Shown here in pieces: positions 27,115 to 36,800 of a DNA stretch of 64,000 nt (position 1 is its first letter; each line of letters starts with the position of its first letter). The notes beneath the pieces are model-generated. The model was not told where the DNA came from and searched no databases. It worked only from the letters and a program-made list of their open reading frames with translations. This stretch comes from Hyphomicrobiales bacterium (GTDB lineage Bacteria; Pseudomonadota; Alphaproteobacteria; Rhizobiales; Aestuariivirgaceae), in the NCBI GenBank assembly GCA_025359265.1, contig JANYHB010000013.1, forward strand, positions 16,963 through 80,962, written 5' to 3'. The position numbers and the translations under genes are program-made.

Positions 27115-27537
27115 ATGGCCACCGAACGCACTTTCTCCATCATCAAGCCAGACGCCACGAAGGGCAACCACACCGGCGCCATCAACGCCATCATCGAAGC
27201 TGCTGGTCTTCGCGTTGTGGCGCAGAAGCGGGTGAAGTGGAAGTTGGCTGATGCCAAGAAGTTTTACGGCATTCATGCCAAACGCCCCTTCTTTAAAGAC
27301 TTGGTGAAGTTCATGGTATCCGGCCCAATCGTGGTCCAAGTTCTCGAAGGCAACAATGCCGTTGCCAAATACCGTGAGATCATGGGTGCCACCAATCCGA
27401 AGGATGCTGCCGCTGGCACAATTCGCGCCTCGTTTGCCAAGTCCATCGACGAAAACTCCGTGCACGGATCAGATTCCCTCGATAACGCCAAGAAGGAAAT
27501 CAAGCAAAATTTCAAGGCCAAGGAAATTGTGGGTTGA
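27115..27537 (+). CDS. ndk: nucleoside diphosphate kinase
   Basis: Transfers the gamma-phosphate between nucleoside triphosphates and diphosphates to balance NTP pools. The 140-residue length and the active-site motif NSVHGSDS (His about 117), plus [11 protein letters not shown] at the start, are diagnostic. The stop codon overlaps the start of the next gene (TGATG). It is a core gene. Confidence 0.97.
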   Translation: MATERTFSIIKPDATKGNHTGAINAIIEAAGLRVVAQKRVKWKLADAKKFYGIHAKRPFFKDLVKFMVSGPIVVQVLEGNNAVAKYREIMGATNPKDAAAGTIRASFAKSIDENSVHGSDSLDNAKKEIKQNFKAKEIVG

Positions 27538-28073
27538 TGAATAAGCTCACGCGCACCATTGTTTCGGTCGGCGCTTATATCGCTTTCATCATTTTGGTGA
27601 ATGAGCTGTTCGTTCCTGAACATCTGATCGAAGGTATAACCCAGTGGATCACCAATAGCTGGATGGGCACGCTTTATCTCGCCAACATCATTGTGGGCTT
27701 TGTGTTTGTGTTGCGCGATTATGCGCAGCGCGAAATCGGCCACAAGGTTTTGTTGGCCACGGCACTTGCGGGCATTCCGGTTTGGTATTTCGCGGGGCCG
27801 GAATTGGCTGCCGCAAGTTTGATTGCCTTTATGCTTTCTGAAATGACAGACTGGGCGGTTTACACTTTTACAAAGCGCCCCTTGCAAAGCCGCATTCTGC
27901 TTTCTGCCTTATTTGCTGTGCCAGTTGATACTTTGGCCTTCCAGCATCTGGCTGGCTATTTGACTCCGGCTGCGTTTGTGACCGAAGTTTTATCCAAGGC
28001 TGTTGGGGTTGCCGCAGTTTGGTATTTGCTGAAGCTGCGCGTGGGCAATGCGGAATTGGCGCAAGCTGCGTGA
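27537..28073 (+). CDS. VUT family protein (Vut_1, queuosine precursor transporter-like)
   Basis: A 178-residue inner-membrane protein with about five hydrophobic helices. The motif FVFVLRDYAQREIGHK and the later MLSEMTDWAVYT are typical of the Vut_1/YhhQ group, which includes transporters of queuosine precursors. It is shorter than E. coli YhhQ, so the substrate is uncertain. ATG 27537 overlaps the ndk stop by one base; the ORF-track start is one codon earlier. Confidence 0.8.
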   Translation: MNKLTRTIVSVGAYIAFIILVNELFVPEHLIEGITQWITNSWMGTLYLANIIVGFVFVLRDYAQREIGHKVLLATALAGIPVWYFAGPELAAASLIAFMLSEMTDWAVYTFTKRPLQSRILLSALFAVPVDTLAFQHLAGYLTPAAFVTEVLSKAVGVAAVWYLLKLRVGNAELAQAA

Positions 28074-28099
28074 TTTTGACCATGGCAGTGGGACGTGTT

Positions 28100-28351
28100 A
28101 TGCTTGCCGCCATGAACTCTATAATTGTTAAAGCCGAGTGGGATGCAGATGCCGCAGTTTGGGTGGCGTCTAGTGATGACGTGCCCGGGTTGGTCGCCGA
28201 ATCACCGTCGCTTGAAAAACTTCGTCCCAAAGTGTTGGTGATGATTTCTGATCTCATCGAACTTAACAGGATGAGCATACAACTCACTGAAATTCCAGTA
28301 CATATTGTTGCTCATAGCTTGGATAGAATGATTGTTCCGGCGGCGGCTTGA
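28100..28351 (+). CDS. DUF1902 protein, HicB-like antitoxin candidate
   Basis: An 83-residue protein: IIVKAEWDADAAVWVASSDD, then VPGLVAESPSLEKLRPKV, which is the DUF1902 pattern, related to HicB antitoxins. It sits immediately before a HicA-like ORF, the usual partner. Two near starts are possible, ATG 28100 (MLAAMNS, with GGA spaced six bases upstream) and ATG 28112. The antitoxin reads through intact whereas the toxin partner is broken. Confidence 0.75.
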   Translation: MLAAMNSIIVKAEWDADAAVWVASSDDVPGLVAESPSLEKLRPKVLVMISDLIELNRMSIQLTEIPVHIVAHSLDRMIVPAAA

Positions 28352-28437
28352 TCCCTCTCCAACCAAATCTTCCGTGTACGGAGCTTATAACGGTTTCTCT
28401 TGTGGCACTGTGTAACTAGGAGCTGATCCAGTGCCAA

Positions 28438-28656
28438 TTGCATGATGGAGAATTGCTACTCTTGGCAGACTTGAAGCGCGATTTAGTGAAGATATTGAGC
28501 GCTTCTGGCTGCGTATTTGTTCGTAATGGAAGAGGTGATCACGAAATCTGGTTCAGTCCGATAACGCAAAGAAATTTTGTGGTAGATGTGGGAATCGCCT
28601 CGCGCCATACCGCCAACGGCGTGTAGAAGCAGGCAGGATTACCAAAACAATTTTAG
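28438..28656 (+). pseudogene. HicA-family toxin gene with premature stop
   Basis: The frame reads LKRDLVKILSASGCVFVRNG, then GDHEIWFSPITQ and SRHTANGV, stop at 28624-28626. Without the TAG it would continue KQAGLPKQF and end at TAG 28654-28656. HicA proteins of this group normally end SRHTANAVLKQAGLPKxF, so TAG stands where a Leu codon is expected. The start is also uncertain, since no in-frame ATG is present (only TTG codons), and the gap to the antitoxin is 86 bases, longer than usual. The catalytic His in GDHEIW is kept. Confidence 0.8.
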
Positions 28657-28664
28657 GGGGCGCC

Positions 28665-29240
28665 ATGGGCAAGGGCAGACTTGAGGCATTTTCAGATGGC
28701 GTCATTGCCATCATCATTACAATCATGGTGCTGGAATTGAAGGTTCCGCACGGCGCGGAGTTGGCTGATCTTACGGCGTTGGCCCCGGTGTTTCTCAGTT
28801 ATGTCTTGAGTTTCATGAACGTGGGCATTTATTGGAACAACCATCATCATCTTCTCCATACCGTCAAAAATGTAACGGGCGGCATGTTGTGGGCCAATCT
28901 GTTGCTTCTATTTTGGCTTTCGCTAATGCCTTTTTCGACGGCCTGGATGGGTGAAAACCACTTCAGCACTTGGCCTGTTGTTTTTTACTGTGTTGATCTT
29001 CTCATGTGTGCCCTGGCCTATACGCTTCTGCAGAAAACGATCATCCGGGCGCAGGGGGATAGTTCGATGATTGCGCACGTGGTGGGGGCAGGGCGCAAAG
29101 AAAAAATATCATTGGCAAGCTATTTGATTTCCATTCCAATGGCCTTTTATGCGCCGTGGATTGCCGGTGCCCTGCTTTTTGCAGTGGCTGGGCTTTGGTT
29201 TGTGCCTGACAAGCGCATCGAACAGCAGTTGCAGCATTAG
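28665..29240 (+). CDS. TMEM175-family potassium channel (DUF1211)
   Basis: A 191-residue membrane protein with six helices and the family motif RLEAFSDGVIAIIITIMV in helix 1, where FSD lines the pore. Bacterial members form K+-permeable tetramers. The NNHHHL and FSTAW segments are also typical. A good RBS (TAGGGGG) lies seven bases upstream. It starts just beyond the broken HicA gene and would be cotranscribed with it. Confidence 0.87.
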   Translation: MGKGRLEAFSDGVIAIIITIMVLELKVPHGAELADLTALAPVFLSYVLSFMNVGIYWNNHHHLLHTVKNVTGGMLWANLLLLFWLSLMPFSTAWMGENHFSTWPVVFYCVDLLMCALAYTLLQKTIIRAQGDSSMIAHVVGAGRKEKISLASYLISIPMAFYAPWIAGALLFAVAGLWFVPDKRIEQQLQH

Positions 29241-29396
29241 GCACTTTGTTAACTTTTGAAGCGCACAGTTTCAGTTGCCCCTCGTTATAATTTTTGGAGC
29301 AGTAATGAAGGAACTTGAATGTGATCGAGTTTCGGATTCGCCCGAGAAGACGTGACTGAACCCTCTGGCGTTCCGAATTTCGGAAATGGAGAGGTT

Positions 29397-29693
29397 ATGC
29401 GGTATTTCAAAGAGTTGATTTTTGGTTTGGCATTATGCGCTGGTTGTTCACCGGCGTTGGCAGAGACATTTTGTGCGAAACACGATGCCTTGGCCACAAT
29501 CCTGGATTCAAAATTCGGTGAGCAGCAAACGGGTGCTGGCCTTGCCGGAAATGCAGCCATGGTTGAGCTTTATGTCTCAAAGAAGGGAACATTCACGCTG
29601 GTATCAACCAACACCGAAGGTGTGAGTTGCATCGTTGGTGCCGGCGACAACTGGGAAAAGATTGAACCTAAAGAACAACTGTCAGCAATGTAA
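29397..29693 (+). CDS. small exported protein of unknown function
   Basis: A 98-residue protein with a signal peptide (MRYFKELIFGLALCAGCSPA, cleaved after ALA). The mature part has two Cys (FCAKHD, VSCIVG) that may be bridged, and an AMVELYVSKKGTFTLV strand pattern. The ATG at 29397 has GGAGAGG upstream, while the ORF-track start 15 codons earlier has none. No family was recognised. Confidence 0.7.
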   Translation: MRYFKELIFGLALCAGCSPALAETFCAKHDALATILDSKFGEQQTGAGLAGNAAMVELYVSKKGTFTLVSTNTEGVSCIVGAGDNWEKIEPKEQLSAM

Positions 29694-29702
29694 GGGGTTC
29701 TA

Positions 29703-30602
29703 TCAGAGTCGGCTGGGATCGGGTTCGGCGACGGTCGCGCGACCGTGTTCGTGGCCGGTAATATAAAGCGCACTGGCAACCAGAATGGCGACGCCAACGA
29801 AACTCCATGCGTCGGGGAAATCTCCAAAGAAATACCAGCCCGCCAGCGTGGCGTTGATCATCTCGGCATAGCCGAAGGGTGCCAACAGGGATGCTTCGCA
29901 GTATTCAAAAGCCTTGATAATGAGGAAGTTGCAACCGGTGCCAATGATGGCGATGGCAAACATCATGGCCCATTGCGCGGCGCTGGGCATTTGCCATTGC
30001 CAAAGCATGACAAGGCTGGCCAGAACCGCCCCATAGAGGCTGGTATAGAGCGTATTTGCCAGAGCCGAACCGTTGCCCGCCAATTTGCGCGACAAGATCA
30101 CAACAGCTGCAGCAGCCAGGCCCGATGCAAAAGCCAAAACTGTTCCGGGGTTGAAAGCGACAACCCCCGGACGGATGATTACCATCACCCCTAAAAATCC
30201 GCCAATGACCGCCGCCCAACGATGCCACCCCACTTTCTCGCGCAAGAAAAACGGAGCCAGTGCGGTGACTAAAATCGGTTGAATAAAATAGATCGAAAGT
30301 GTTTCGGCTACCCCTTGATATTTCATCGCTGAGAAAAAGAAAAAAGTGGTGAGCACGATGGCAAGGCCGCGTGCCGCATTCAACACATTATTGCGTGGGA
30401 TAAGGGCCGGCGATCCTTCCAGGCTGGCGAGCAAGGGTATGCAGAGAAGGCTTCCCAGAAACGTGCGCGACCAGACGGCTTCAAATACCGGCAGTCCCTG
30501 TTGACCAAGCTTCTTGGCCAGCACATCCAGAAACGGAAACAGCAACATGGCAAAAAGCATCAGAACGATGCCGCGCAGGGTTCGTTGACGGCTTTGACTC
30601 AT
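29703..30602 (-). CDS. EamA-family DMT transporter
   Basis: A 299-residue inner-membrane permease with ten hydrophobic helices in two EamA repeats (about 8-140 and 153-285). The ATG at 30602 overlaps the stop of the GcvT flavoprotein gene by four bases (ATGA), so the two are translationally coupled. A metabolite of the flavoprotein pathway is the probable substrate, but this is inference. The ORF-track start ten codons earlier lies within the preceding gene. Confidence 0.85.
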   Translation of the reverse strand: MSQSRQRTLRGIVLMLFAMLLFPFLDVLAKKLGQQGLPVFEAVWSRTFLGSLLCIPLLASLEGSPALIPRNNVLNAARGLAIVLTTFFFFSAMKYQGVAETLSIYFIQPILVTALAPFFLREKVGWHRWAAVIGGFLGVMVIIRPGVVAFNPGTVLAFASGLAAAAVVILSRKLAGNGSALANTLYTSLYGAVLASLVMLWQWQMPSAAQWAMMFAIAIIGTGCNFLIIKAFEYCEASLLAPFGYAEMINATLAGWYFFGDFPDAWSFVGVAILVASALYITGHEHGRATVAEPDPSRL

Positions 30603-33022
30603 GCCTTCAAGCGTTCGTTGGCGCAGTCCCACGCCGATTCAGGAATGATCCGTGCCTGGCGCATTTCGCCCAATACCATCACTTCAAATTGAGTGCCAAT
30701 GCCCGTGAGCTTTGGATCAACATAAGCAAAGGCCAAAGATGCATACACCGCGTGGCCGAAGCCGCCTGAAGTGGTGACGCCAACCATTTTGCCGTCATGA
30801 TAAACCGGTTCATTGCCCATGCAGTCTGAATCCGTATTGTCCACGCTTATATACACCAGTGTTTGCCGCGGCCCGCTTTGCTGGCGCACCAGACTGGCAG
30901 CCTTGCCAATAAATTCTCTTTTATCCGATCTTATAAAGCGGGTCATGGAAGCTTCAAACAAATCAATCTCGGTGGTGAGTTCTGATCCCCAGCCGCGATA
31001 CGATTTTTCCATGCGCAGCGAGTTCATCGCGTAGGAACCGAATAGTTGGATGCCGAATGGATTGCCAGCTTTCATCAACGCGTCATAGACGGTTTTGAGT
31101 TGCCGCATCGGCACATGCAATTCCCAGCCCAGTTCGCCCACATAATTCACGCGCAGCAAGCGCACATCCTTCACGCCAGCCACGGTTGCAAATTGCGCTG
31201 TGAGCCAGCGGAAGACAGCATTTGAAATATCACTTTGTGTGCACTGCGCCAGCACATCGCGCGCGCGAGGGCCCGCCAGAACCAGCACACCATATTCATC
31301 GGTGATGTCACTTATGGTGAGTTTCTCACTGGCATGTTTGCGCCAGTTCAGTTGATCTAAATCATGCAGCTGGGCCACGGCTGCGGAGAGGACGTAGAAA
31401 TGATCTGCACCCAGACGTGTGACGGTCATTTCAGATTCAATAAAGCCATCCTCAGTCAACAAATGCCCCAGCATGATGCCGCCATCCCTGTTGGGAACTT
31501 TATTGGCACAGATGCGCTCCAAGAACGCATAGGCATCAGGGCCCTTCACATCATACTTCGAGAAGGTGGAAAGATCCATCAGCCCCACGCGCTCGTGCAC
31601 CGCCAGAGCCTCGGCGCGAACTGCATCCCATTGGTTGGAGCGGCGATACGAGAAATTCTCGCCTTTGCCAGATTTATCATACCAACGTGCGCGCTCCCAA
31701 CCGAAGACTTGTTGGAACTGCGCACCCTCGGCCTTCAGTGTGTCGTATAAACCAGACTTGCGAAGCCCGCGGCCCACCAGATGTTGTTCACCGGGTTTGT
31801 AACAATAATACATGTGGTGATAGTCGGCGATGGAGACTTCCGTTGTGTAAGCCTTTGTGGCCCAAGTGCCGAAGCGGCGCGGATCAAATTCGCGCATGTT
31901 GATTTCGGCTTGGCCATGCACCATCCACTGCGCCAGATATTTGCCAGCGCCACCGCCTTGGCAGATGCCGATCGAGGCACCGCAATGCATCCAATAATTC
32001 TTTGGCCCATGCGCGGGGCCGGAAAGATAAACCCCATCGGGCGTGTGGGTGATGGCACCCGAGATGATGGATTTGACGCCGACTTTACCAAAAATCGGCA
32101 AGCGTTCTGTGGCCTTTTCCAGCCATGGCATGATGCGGTCGAGTTCGTTGACTTCCAACTCGCTCTCATAATCCCAGCGCGGTTGACCGCCATCCCAACA
32201 CACATGCGCCGTTGCCGTTTCATAGGGGCCAACGAGAATGCCATTGGTTTCTTCGCGCAGATAGGCGTGGGAATAGGGGTCTCGCACCACTGGCAGCTCT
32301 TGCTTCAGATCGATGAGTTCCTGCAAAGGTTCAGTGATCACATATTGATGCAGCATGTTGGCGATTGGGGCGATGTGGCCCGTCCAACCCGCCACCACAT
32401 CGCAATACGAACCTGCGGCATTGACCACATGCTCGCAATCGATTTGACCATTGTCGGTGAAGACGCGCCATTCACCGCCAGGCAGCAGCTTGATATCCAT
32501 CACCTGCGTGCGGCGATAGATTTCTGCGCCCAGCTGGCGCGCTCCCGCCGCCATGGCGTTGGTGATGTCAGCAGGGGCCACGTGTCCGTCTGTTACCGTG
32601 CGAAACGCGGCCTTTACGCCGAAGGTATCGAGATAAGGATGGTATTGCGCAATCTCAGACGGGCCGATGATTTCGGCTTCGTACCCCGCAAGCTTCGAGA
32701 TGCCATAGACGTATTTCAGCCAGTTTACTTCTTCATCGGAGCAAGCCAAGCGCAGCCCGCCACAGCCATGCCAAGAGACAGCTTGGCCCGTGAGCTTTTC
32801 CAGTTGGGGATAAAGCTGGGTGCCATACACATGCACCTTGGTCATATTCAGTGAGCCATTGAAATGCGGGCACTGGCCTGCGGCATGCCAGGTGGAGCCG
32901 GAGGTGAGTTCGCCCTTTTCAATAAGGGCAATATCCGTCCAGCCCTCAAGCGCCAGATGATAGAGCAACCCCACGCCCATCACGCCACCACCAACCACCA
33001 CAACCTTTGCATGGGATTTCAT
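30599..33022 (-). CDS. FAD-dependent oxidoreductase with GcvT domain (dimethylglycine/sarcosine dehydrogenase-like)
   Basis: An 807-residue two-domain enzyme. Residues 6-370 form a DAO-type FAD domain (VVVVGGGVMGVGLLYHLA, then GELTSGSTWHAAGQCPHF, the site where the flavin is covalently bound to His in relatives). Residues about 430-800 are the GcvT aminomethyltransferase domain, which binds tetrahydrofolate and takes up the one-carbon unit. Typical substrates are dimethylglycine, sarcosine or related N-methyl compounds. It is coupled to an EamA transporter. Identity of the substrate remains open. Confidence 0.9.
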   Translation of the reverse strand: MKSHAKVVVVGGGVMGVGLLYHLALEGWTDIALIEKGELTSGSTWHAAGQCPHFNGSLNMTKVHVYGTQLYPQLEKLTGQAVSWHGCGGLRLACSDEEVNWLKYVYGISKLAGYEAEIIGPSEIAQYHPYLDTFGVKAAFRTVTDGHVAPADITNAMAAGARQLGAEIYRRTQVMDIKLLPGGEWRVFTDNGQIDCEHVVNAAGSYCDVVAGWTGHIAPIANMLHQYVITEPLQELIDLKQELPVVRDPYSHAYLREETNGILVGPYETATAHVCWDGGQPRWDYESELEVNELDRIMPWLEKATERLPIFGKVGVKSIISGAITHTPDGVYLSGPAHGPKNYWMHCGASIGICQGGGAGKYLAQWMVHGQAEINMREFDPRRFGTWATKAYTTEVSIADYHHMYYCYKPGEQHLVGRGLRKSGLYDTLKAEGAQFQQVFGWERARWYDKSGKGENFSYRRSNQWDAVRAEALAVHERVGLMDLSTFSKYDVKGPDAYAFLERICANKVPNRDGGIMLGHLLTEDGFIESEMTVTRLGADHFYVLSAAVAQLHDLDQLNWRKHASEKLTISDITDEYGVLVLAGPRARDVLAQCTQSDISNAVFRWLTAQFATVAGVKDVRLLRVNYVGELGWELHVPMRQLKTVYDALMKAGNPFGIQLFGSYAMNSLRMEKSYRGWGSELTTEIDLFEASMTRFIRSDKREFIGKAASLVRQQSGPRQTLVYISVDNTDSDCMGNEPVYHDGKMVGVTTSGGFGHAVYASLAFAYVDPKLTGIGTQFEVMVLGEMRQARIIPESAWDCANERLKA

Positions 33023-33111
33023 TGATTCACTCCGTTGCCTTTAAGATCACCCAGCGCGTTGCGCTAATCAAGGCTCAAAGCACTCAGCTGTGGGGAGCCA
33101 GATTGTCGGGG

Positions 33112-33846
33112 TTATTTCAGGGTTTGATAGAGCATCAACGCGGTGGCGGTGGCCACGTTCAAACTTTCCACGCCGTGCCTCATCGGAATTCTCACTTTTT
33201 GATTGCAAGCACTTGAAATAGAATCAGAAAGCCCTCGCGCCTCTGATCCCATCACGAACAAAGTGGGCGCCATATAGTCGCGGCGGTAATCTTGCTTTGC
33301 GTCCATGCGGGTGGCGACTGAATCGCCGGGCCAAGCTTTGGCGAAATCCACAAACGATGCGGTGGGCATCTTGGTGAGGGTTATGCCAAAGATGGAACCT
33401 GTAGTGGCGCGCACGCATTCTGGAGCATAGGGATCGCAACAATCTCCCACCAGAATGAGGCCTGCAACAGCTATGGCATCAGCCGTGCGGATGATGGTGC
33501 CCAAATTGCCGGGGTCTCGAATTTCTTCAAGTGCAAGCCAATTGCCTGCTTTGGTGGGGTGGGGTTGCCAGCGCTGGCTGAAGGCCGCCAATACATCATG
33601 CGGATTGTTTTGCGCCGACAATTCAGACATCAGTTTTTCAGTGACGATAAATGGCTTCATGGCGTCAAACAAGTGCAGGGGCTTGGTGACAATCAAATAG
33701 TCAGGAATCCAGCCCAATTCTTCGGCACGCTCAAGCATGGCGATGCCTTCAACCACGAAGAGGCCCGCTTCACGGCGCGCCTTTTTATCATCAAGAGAGC
33801 GAATAAGTTTTATGGTGGGGTTTTGGGTGGATGAGATGGGCAACAT
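33112..33846 (-). CDS. TrmH/SpoU family RNA methyltransferase
   Basis: A 244-residue 2'-O-ribose methyltransferase. The substrate-binding N terminus (SSTQNPTIKLIRSLDDKKAR, then FVVEGIAML) precedes the SPOUT knot with LEEIRDPGNLGTIIRTADAI (motif 1), FVMGSEARGLS (motif 2) and IPMRHGVESLNVATATALML (motif 3). The set is complete. RNA target (rRNA or tRNA) is not assignable. It stands alone on the minus strand. Confidence 0.9.
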   Translation of the reverse strand: MLPISSTQNPTIKLIRSLDDKKARREAGLFVVEGIAMLERAEELGWIPDYLIVTKPLHLFDAMKPFIVTEKLMSELSAQNNPHDVLAAFSQRWQPHPTKAGNWLALEEIRDPGNLGTIIRTADAIAVAGLILVGDCCDPYAPECVRATTGSIFGITLTKMPTASFVDFAKAWPGDSVATRMDAKQDYRRDYMAPTLFVMGSEARGLSDSISSACNQKVRIPMRHGVESLNVATATALMLYQTLK

Positions 33847-33898
33847 TGCGCGGTGCTAACTTGAATTTACCGCGTTCACAAGAGCCGTTGCGGCGCTT

Positions 33899-36800
33899 TC
33901 AACCGTGATCAATTTCCGCTTGGGTGACGACATGAGACCAAGTGAAAGTGACAGAGGCGCCGGGGGCAAGCTTGGACCATATGCCATCCCCGCTTGTCGT
34001 GTCGGGCTGGGACGCGGCGGCACCCAGGGGCCCCGGTGTTGTCAATGTTTCGCTGGTAATTCCTCCCGCGCCGAGTGGAACGGTAACTGCAGGTGTGCCG
34101 TGCAAGTCTTTCACTTGCACATTGGTTACAGTTACATTGCCCGTATTGCTGATGACGTAAGTATAGGTGATGGTTTGACCCTTGACGACGGGCGTGGGAG
34201 CAGCGGCAGAAGACTTGGTGATTACGAGATTGGGTGTTGGCGTAGCGTTATTGGTGATGATGCAACTGACGGCATCCCCAGCCAGAATGGTGAAATTGAT
34301 TGGGATGCTGGTGAGGCCCGACAGATTGGATCCGGTTGGATTGGCATTGGTGCAGGCCACCGTTTGAGCGTAAGCCGTGAGGAGGGATGGCGAGCCCGCT
34401 GCCATCGCCTCAGTCAAGGAATAAGCCGTGCTTGCCGTTGCCGTGAAACTCATTGCGGCTGAAGTTATGGCAGCAGCCGCACCGGTTGTGGTAACGGCAG
34501 CGGGTGCGCCTGTGCCAGTTGCTGTAAGGCGAAATTGATCGGCAGCTGCCAGGCGGCCCGAAGCGGCCAAGGCTTTTTGAAAACTGATGGTTGGCGCATT
34601 GCCCGCATTGGTGAATTTGCAGGTGATCTGTGCTGCGGGCAAAATGTTTGCCGCTGGAATGGCAATCAATTGGCCCGTCAGTGTGCCAAAACTTGCGGGG
34701 TTACCCGTCACAGCTGAATTGGCATCGGAACACGTTGCGCCCGTTATGGTGAAATAAGCATTGGCGCCTTCGGAAATCTGCACTGTTGAATTCAGGGCGG
34801 TTACGGCAATGGCCGTGGGTGCGGCGGGGGCCGGGGTGCCAACTGCCGATGTTGTAATAGCAGTGGGTGCCGATGCAAGATTAGCCACCGAAAAGTTGAA
34901 GGCACCGCCGGGGGCACCGGTGGTAATTTTCTGAATGGCTACCGTGGCAGGCTTTGCCGTGTTGGTGATGATGCAGTTGATTTGTGCCGCTGGTCGCACG
35001 TTTGCTGCTGGCACTGTGAGAATGCCGCCGGCAAGGCTGCCGAAGCTTGCCGGGTTGGCGGTGAAGCCGGCATTGTTATCGGTGCAGGTTGCTGAGGTTG
35101 CGTTGAAGCTGGCATTGGCGGCTTCGGTGATCTGCACCTGGGTGCCCGCTGTTGTAACCTGAATGGGCGCGGGTGCCGCCGGTGTGGCCGTGCCTGCCGC
35201 CAGCGTAGAGATATTGGGTGGGTTAGAAGCCAAGTTGCTCGCGGTGAAAGTAAAGGGACCGCCAAAAGATCCAGAAGTGATTTTTTGCAGGCTGAATATC
35301 GCGGGTTTAGGTGCATTGGTGAAAGTGCAAACAATCTTGGCAAAGGGTTTGAGGTTGGCAACGGGAACGGTGATCGTGCTGCCCGCCAAGGTGCCGAAAC
35401 TCGCTGGATTGCCAGTTGTGCCCGAATTGGTGTCGGTGCACGCGGCCGTCGTCAAGGTAAAGTTGCTATTGGCGGCTTCCGTCAAAGTTACCGGATTGGT
35501 GATGACTGTGACCGAGTTATTGTTCACTGCGGGTGGTGCTGCTGTGCCAGCTGCCGTGGTGGTTATGGCGGGCGGCGCTCCGGCAAGATTGGTTGCAGTA
35601 AACGTAAATGGGCCACCCGCCAGGCCCGTCGTGATTTTCTGGATGGCAACGAGGGGTATGGCAGGGTTGACGATATTGGTGAAAGTGCAATTGATTTGGG
35701 CTTTGACGCGGATGAAGCTGGCAGGGATATTCAGCGTATTGCCCGCCAGTGTGCCAAAACTGCCACCGGGGTTTCCCGATAGCGCTGCATTTGCGTCTGA
35801 GCAACTGGCTGAGACAATAGAGAAGTTGGTGGCTAAAGTTTCGGTGAGGTTGACCGCCGTACCGGTGGCATTGGCCGGCACGGGCGTTGTCACCGCCGGA
35901 TAGGCCGTGCCAACCGTGGCTGTGGTGATGGCCTGGGGTACGGACGCAAGATTGGTGGCTGCAAAGGTGAATGGGCCACCGGATGAGCCCAAGGTAATTT
36001 TTTGAACGGCAACCGTTGCGGTGTTCACGGTGTTTGTAAACGTGCAGGAAATCTGCGCCCCCGCTACGACATTTGCCGCAGGAATGGTGAGGGCATTGCC
36101 CACCAAAGTGCCAAAGCTGGCGGGATTGCTGGTGATGGCGGCATTGGCATCGGTGCAGCTTGCTGTTGTTGCGGTGAAACCCGCCGCCAGGGTTTCGGTG
36201 ATCGTGACTGCCGTGTTCAAGGCCGTGGCGTTGCTGGCGGTTGGCGAGGATGGCGTTGGCGTGGCTGCGGCTGTTGTGGTAATTGCAGCCGGGTTGGTCA
36301 CAAGATTTGTTGAGGTGAAGCTAAACGGGCCGCCCACGGCACCCACAGTGATCTTCTGCAACACGACTGTTGCTGGCTTTGGCGTGTTGGTGAATATGCA
36401 CGCGACGGCGTCTCCATATGCCGAAGAGCCGAAGTTTACGGTGGTGACGGGTTGATTGGAAGGCAACGACGTGGGTGAGCCGGCAAAGCCATTGGTGCAA
36501 TTTAAATTGGTTGTGTATTGCGCCAACTTGCTGACGCTACCCGCTGCCATTTGCTCACTGACGGTAATGCCCACTCCTGAAGACAGTGTGGCGACCGCCG
36601 CGCCAAACGGCCCGTTGGCGGCGCCGGTTGAAGTGGCCGATGACAAGACAGTGCCGTTGCTGGTGGCTTGTGCACCATAGGTGAATTGGTCAGCGGCGTT
36701 GGCGCGGCCACTGGGCAACACCTTGTTCACTGAGACAGTTGAATATTGCACGGCCAACATAACGCCCTGCAAACCGCCGGCGACAAGTTGAACATTGACT

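Noticed and set aside
31781-32854. 357-codon plus-strand ORF
   Set aside because: Shadow of the GcvT-type flavoprotein on the other strand.
33905-36455. several Gly/Val-rich plus-strand ORFs
   Set aside because: They are antisense of the repeat protein, and their own repetition follows from its repeats.
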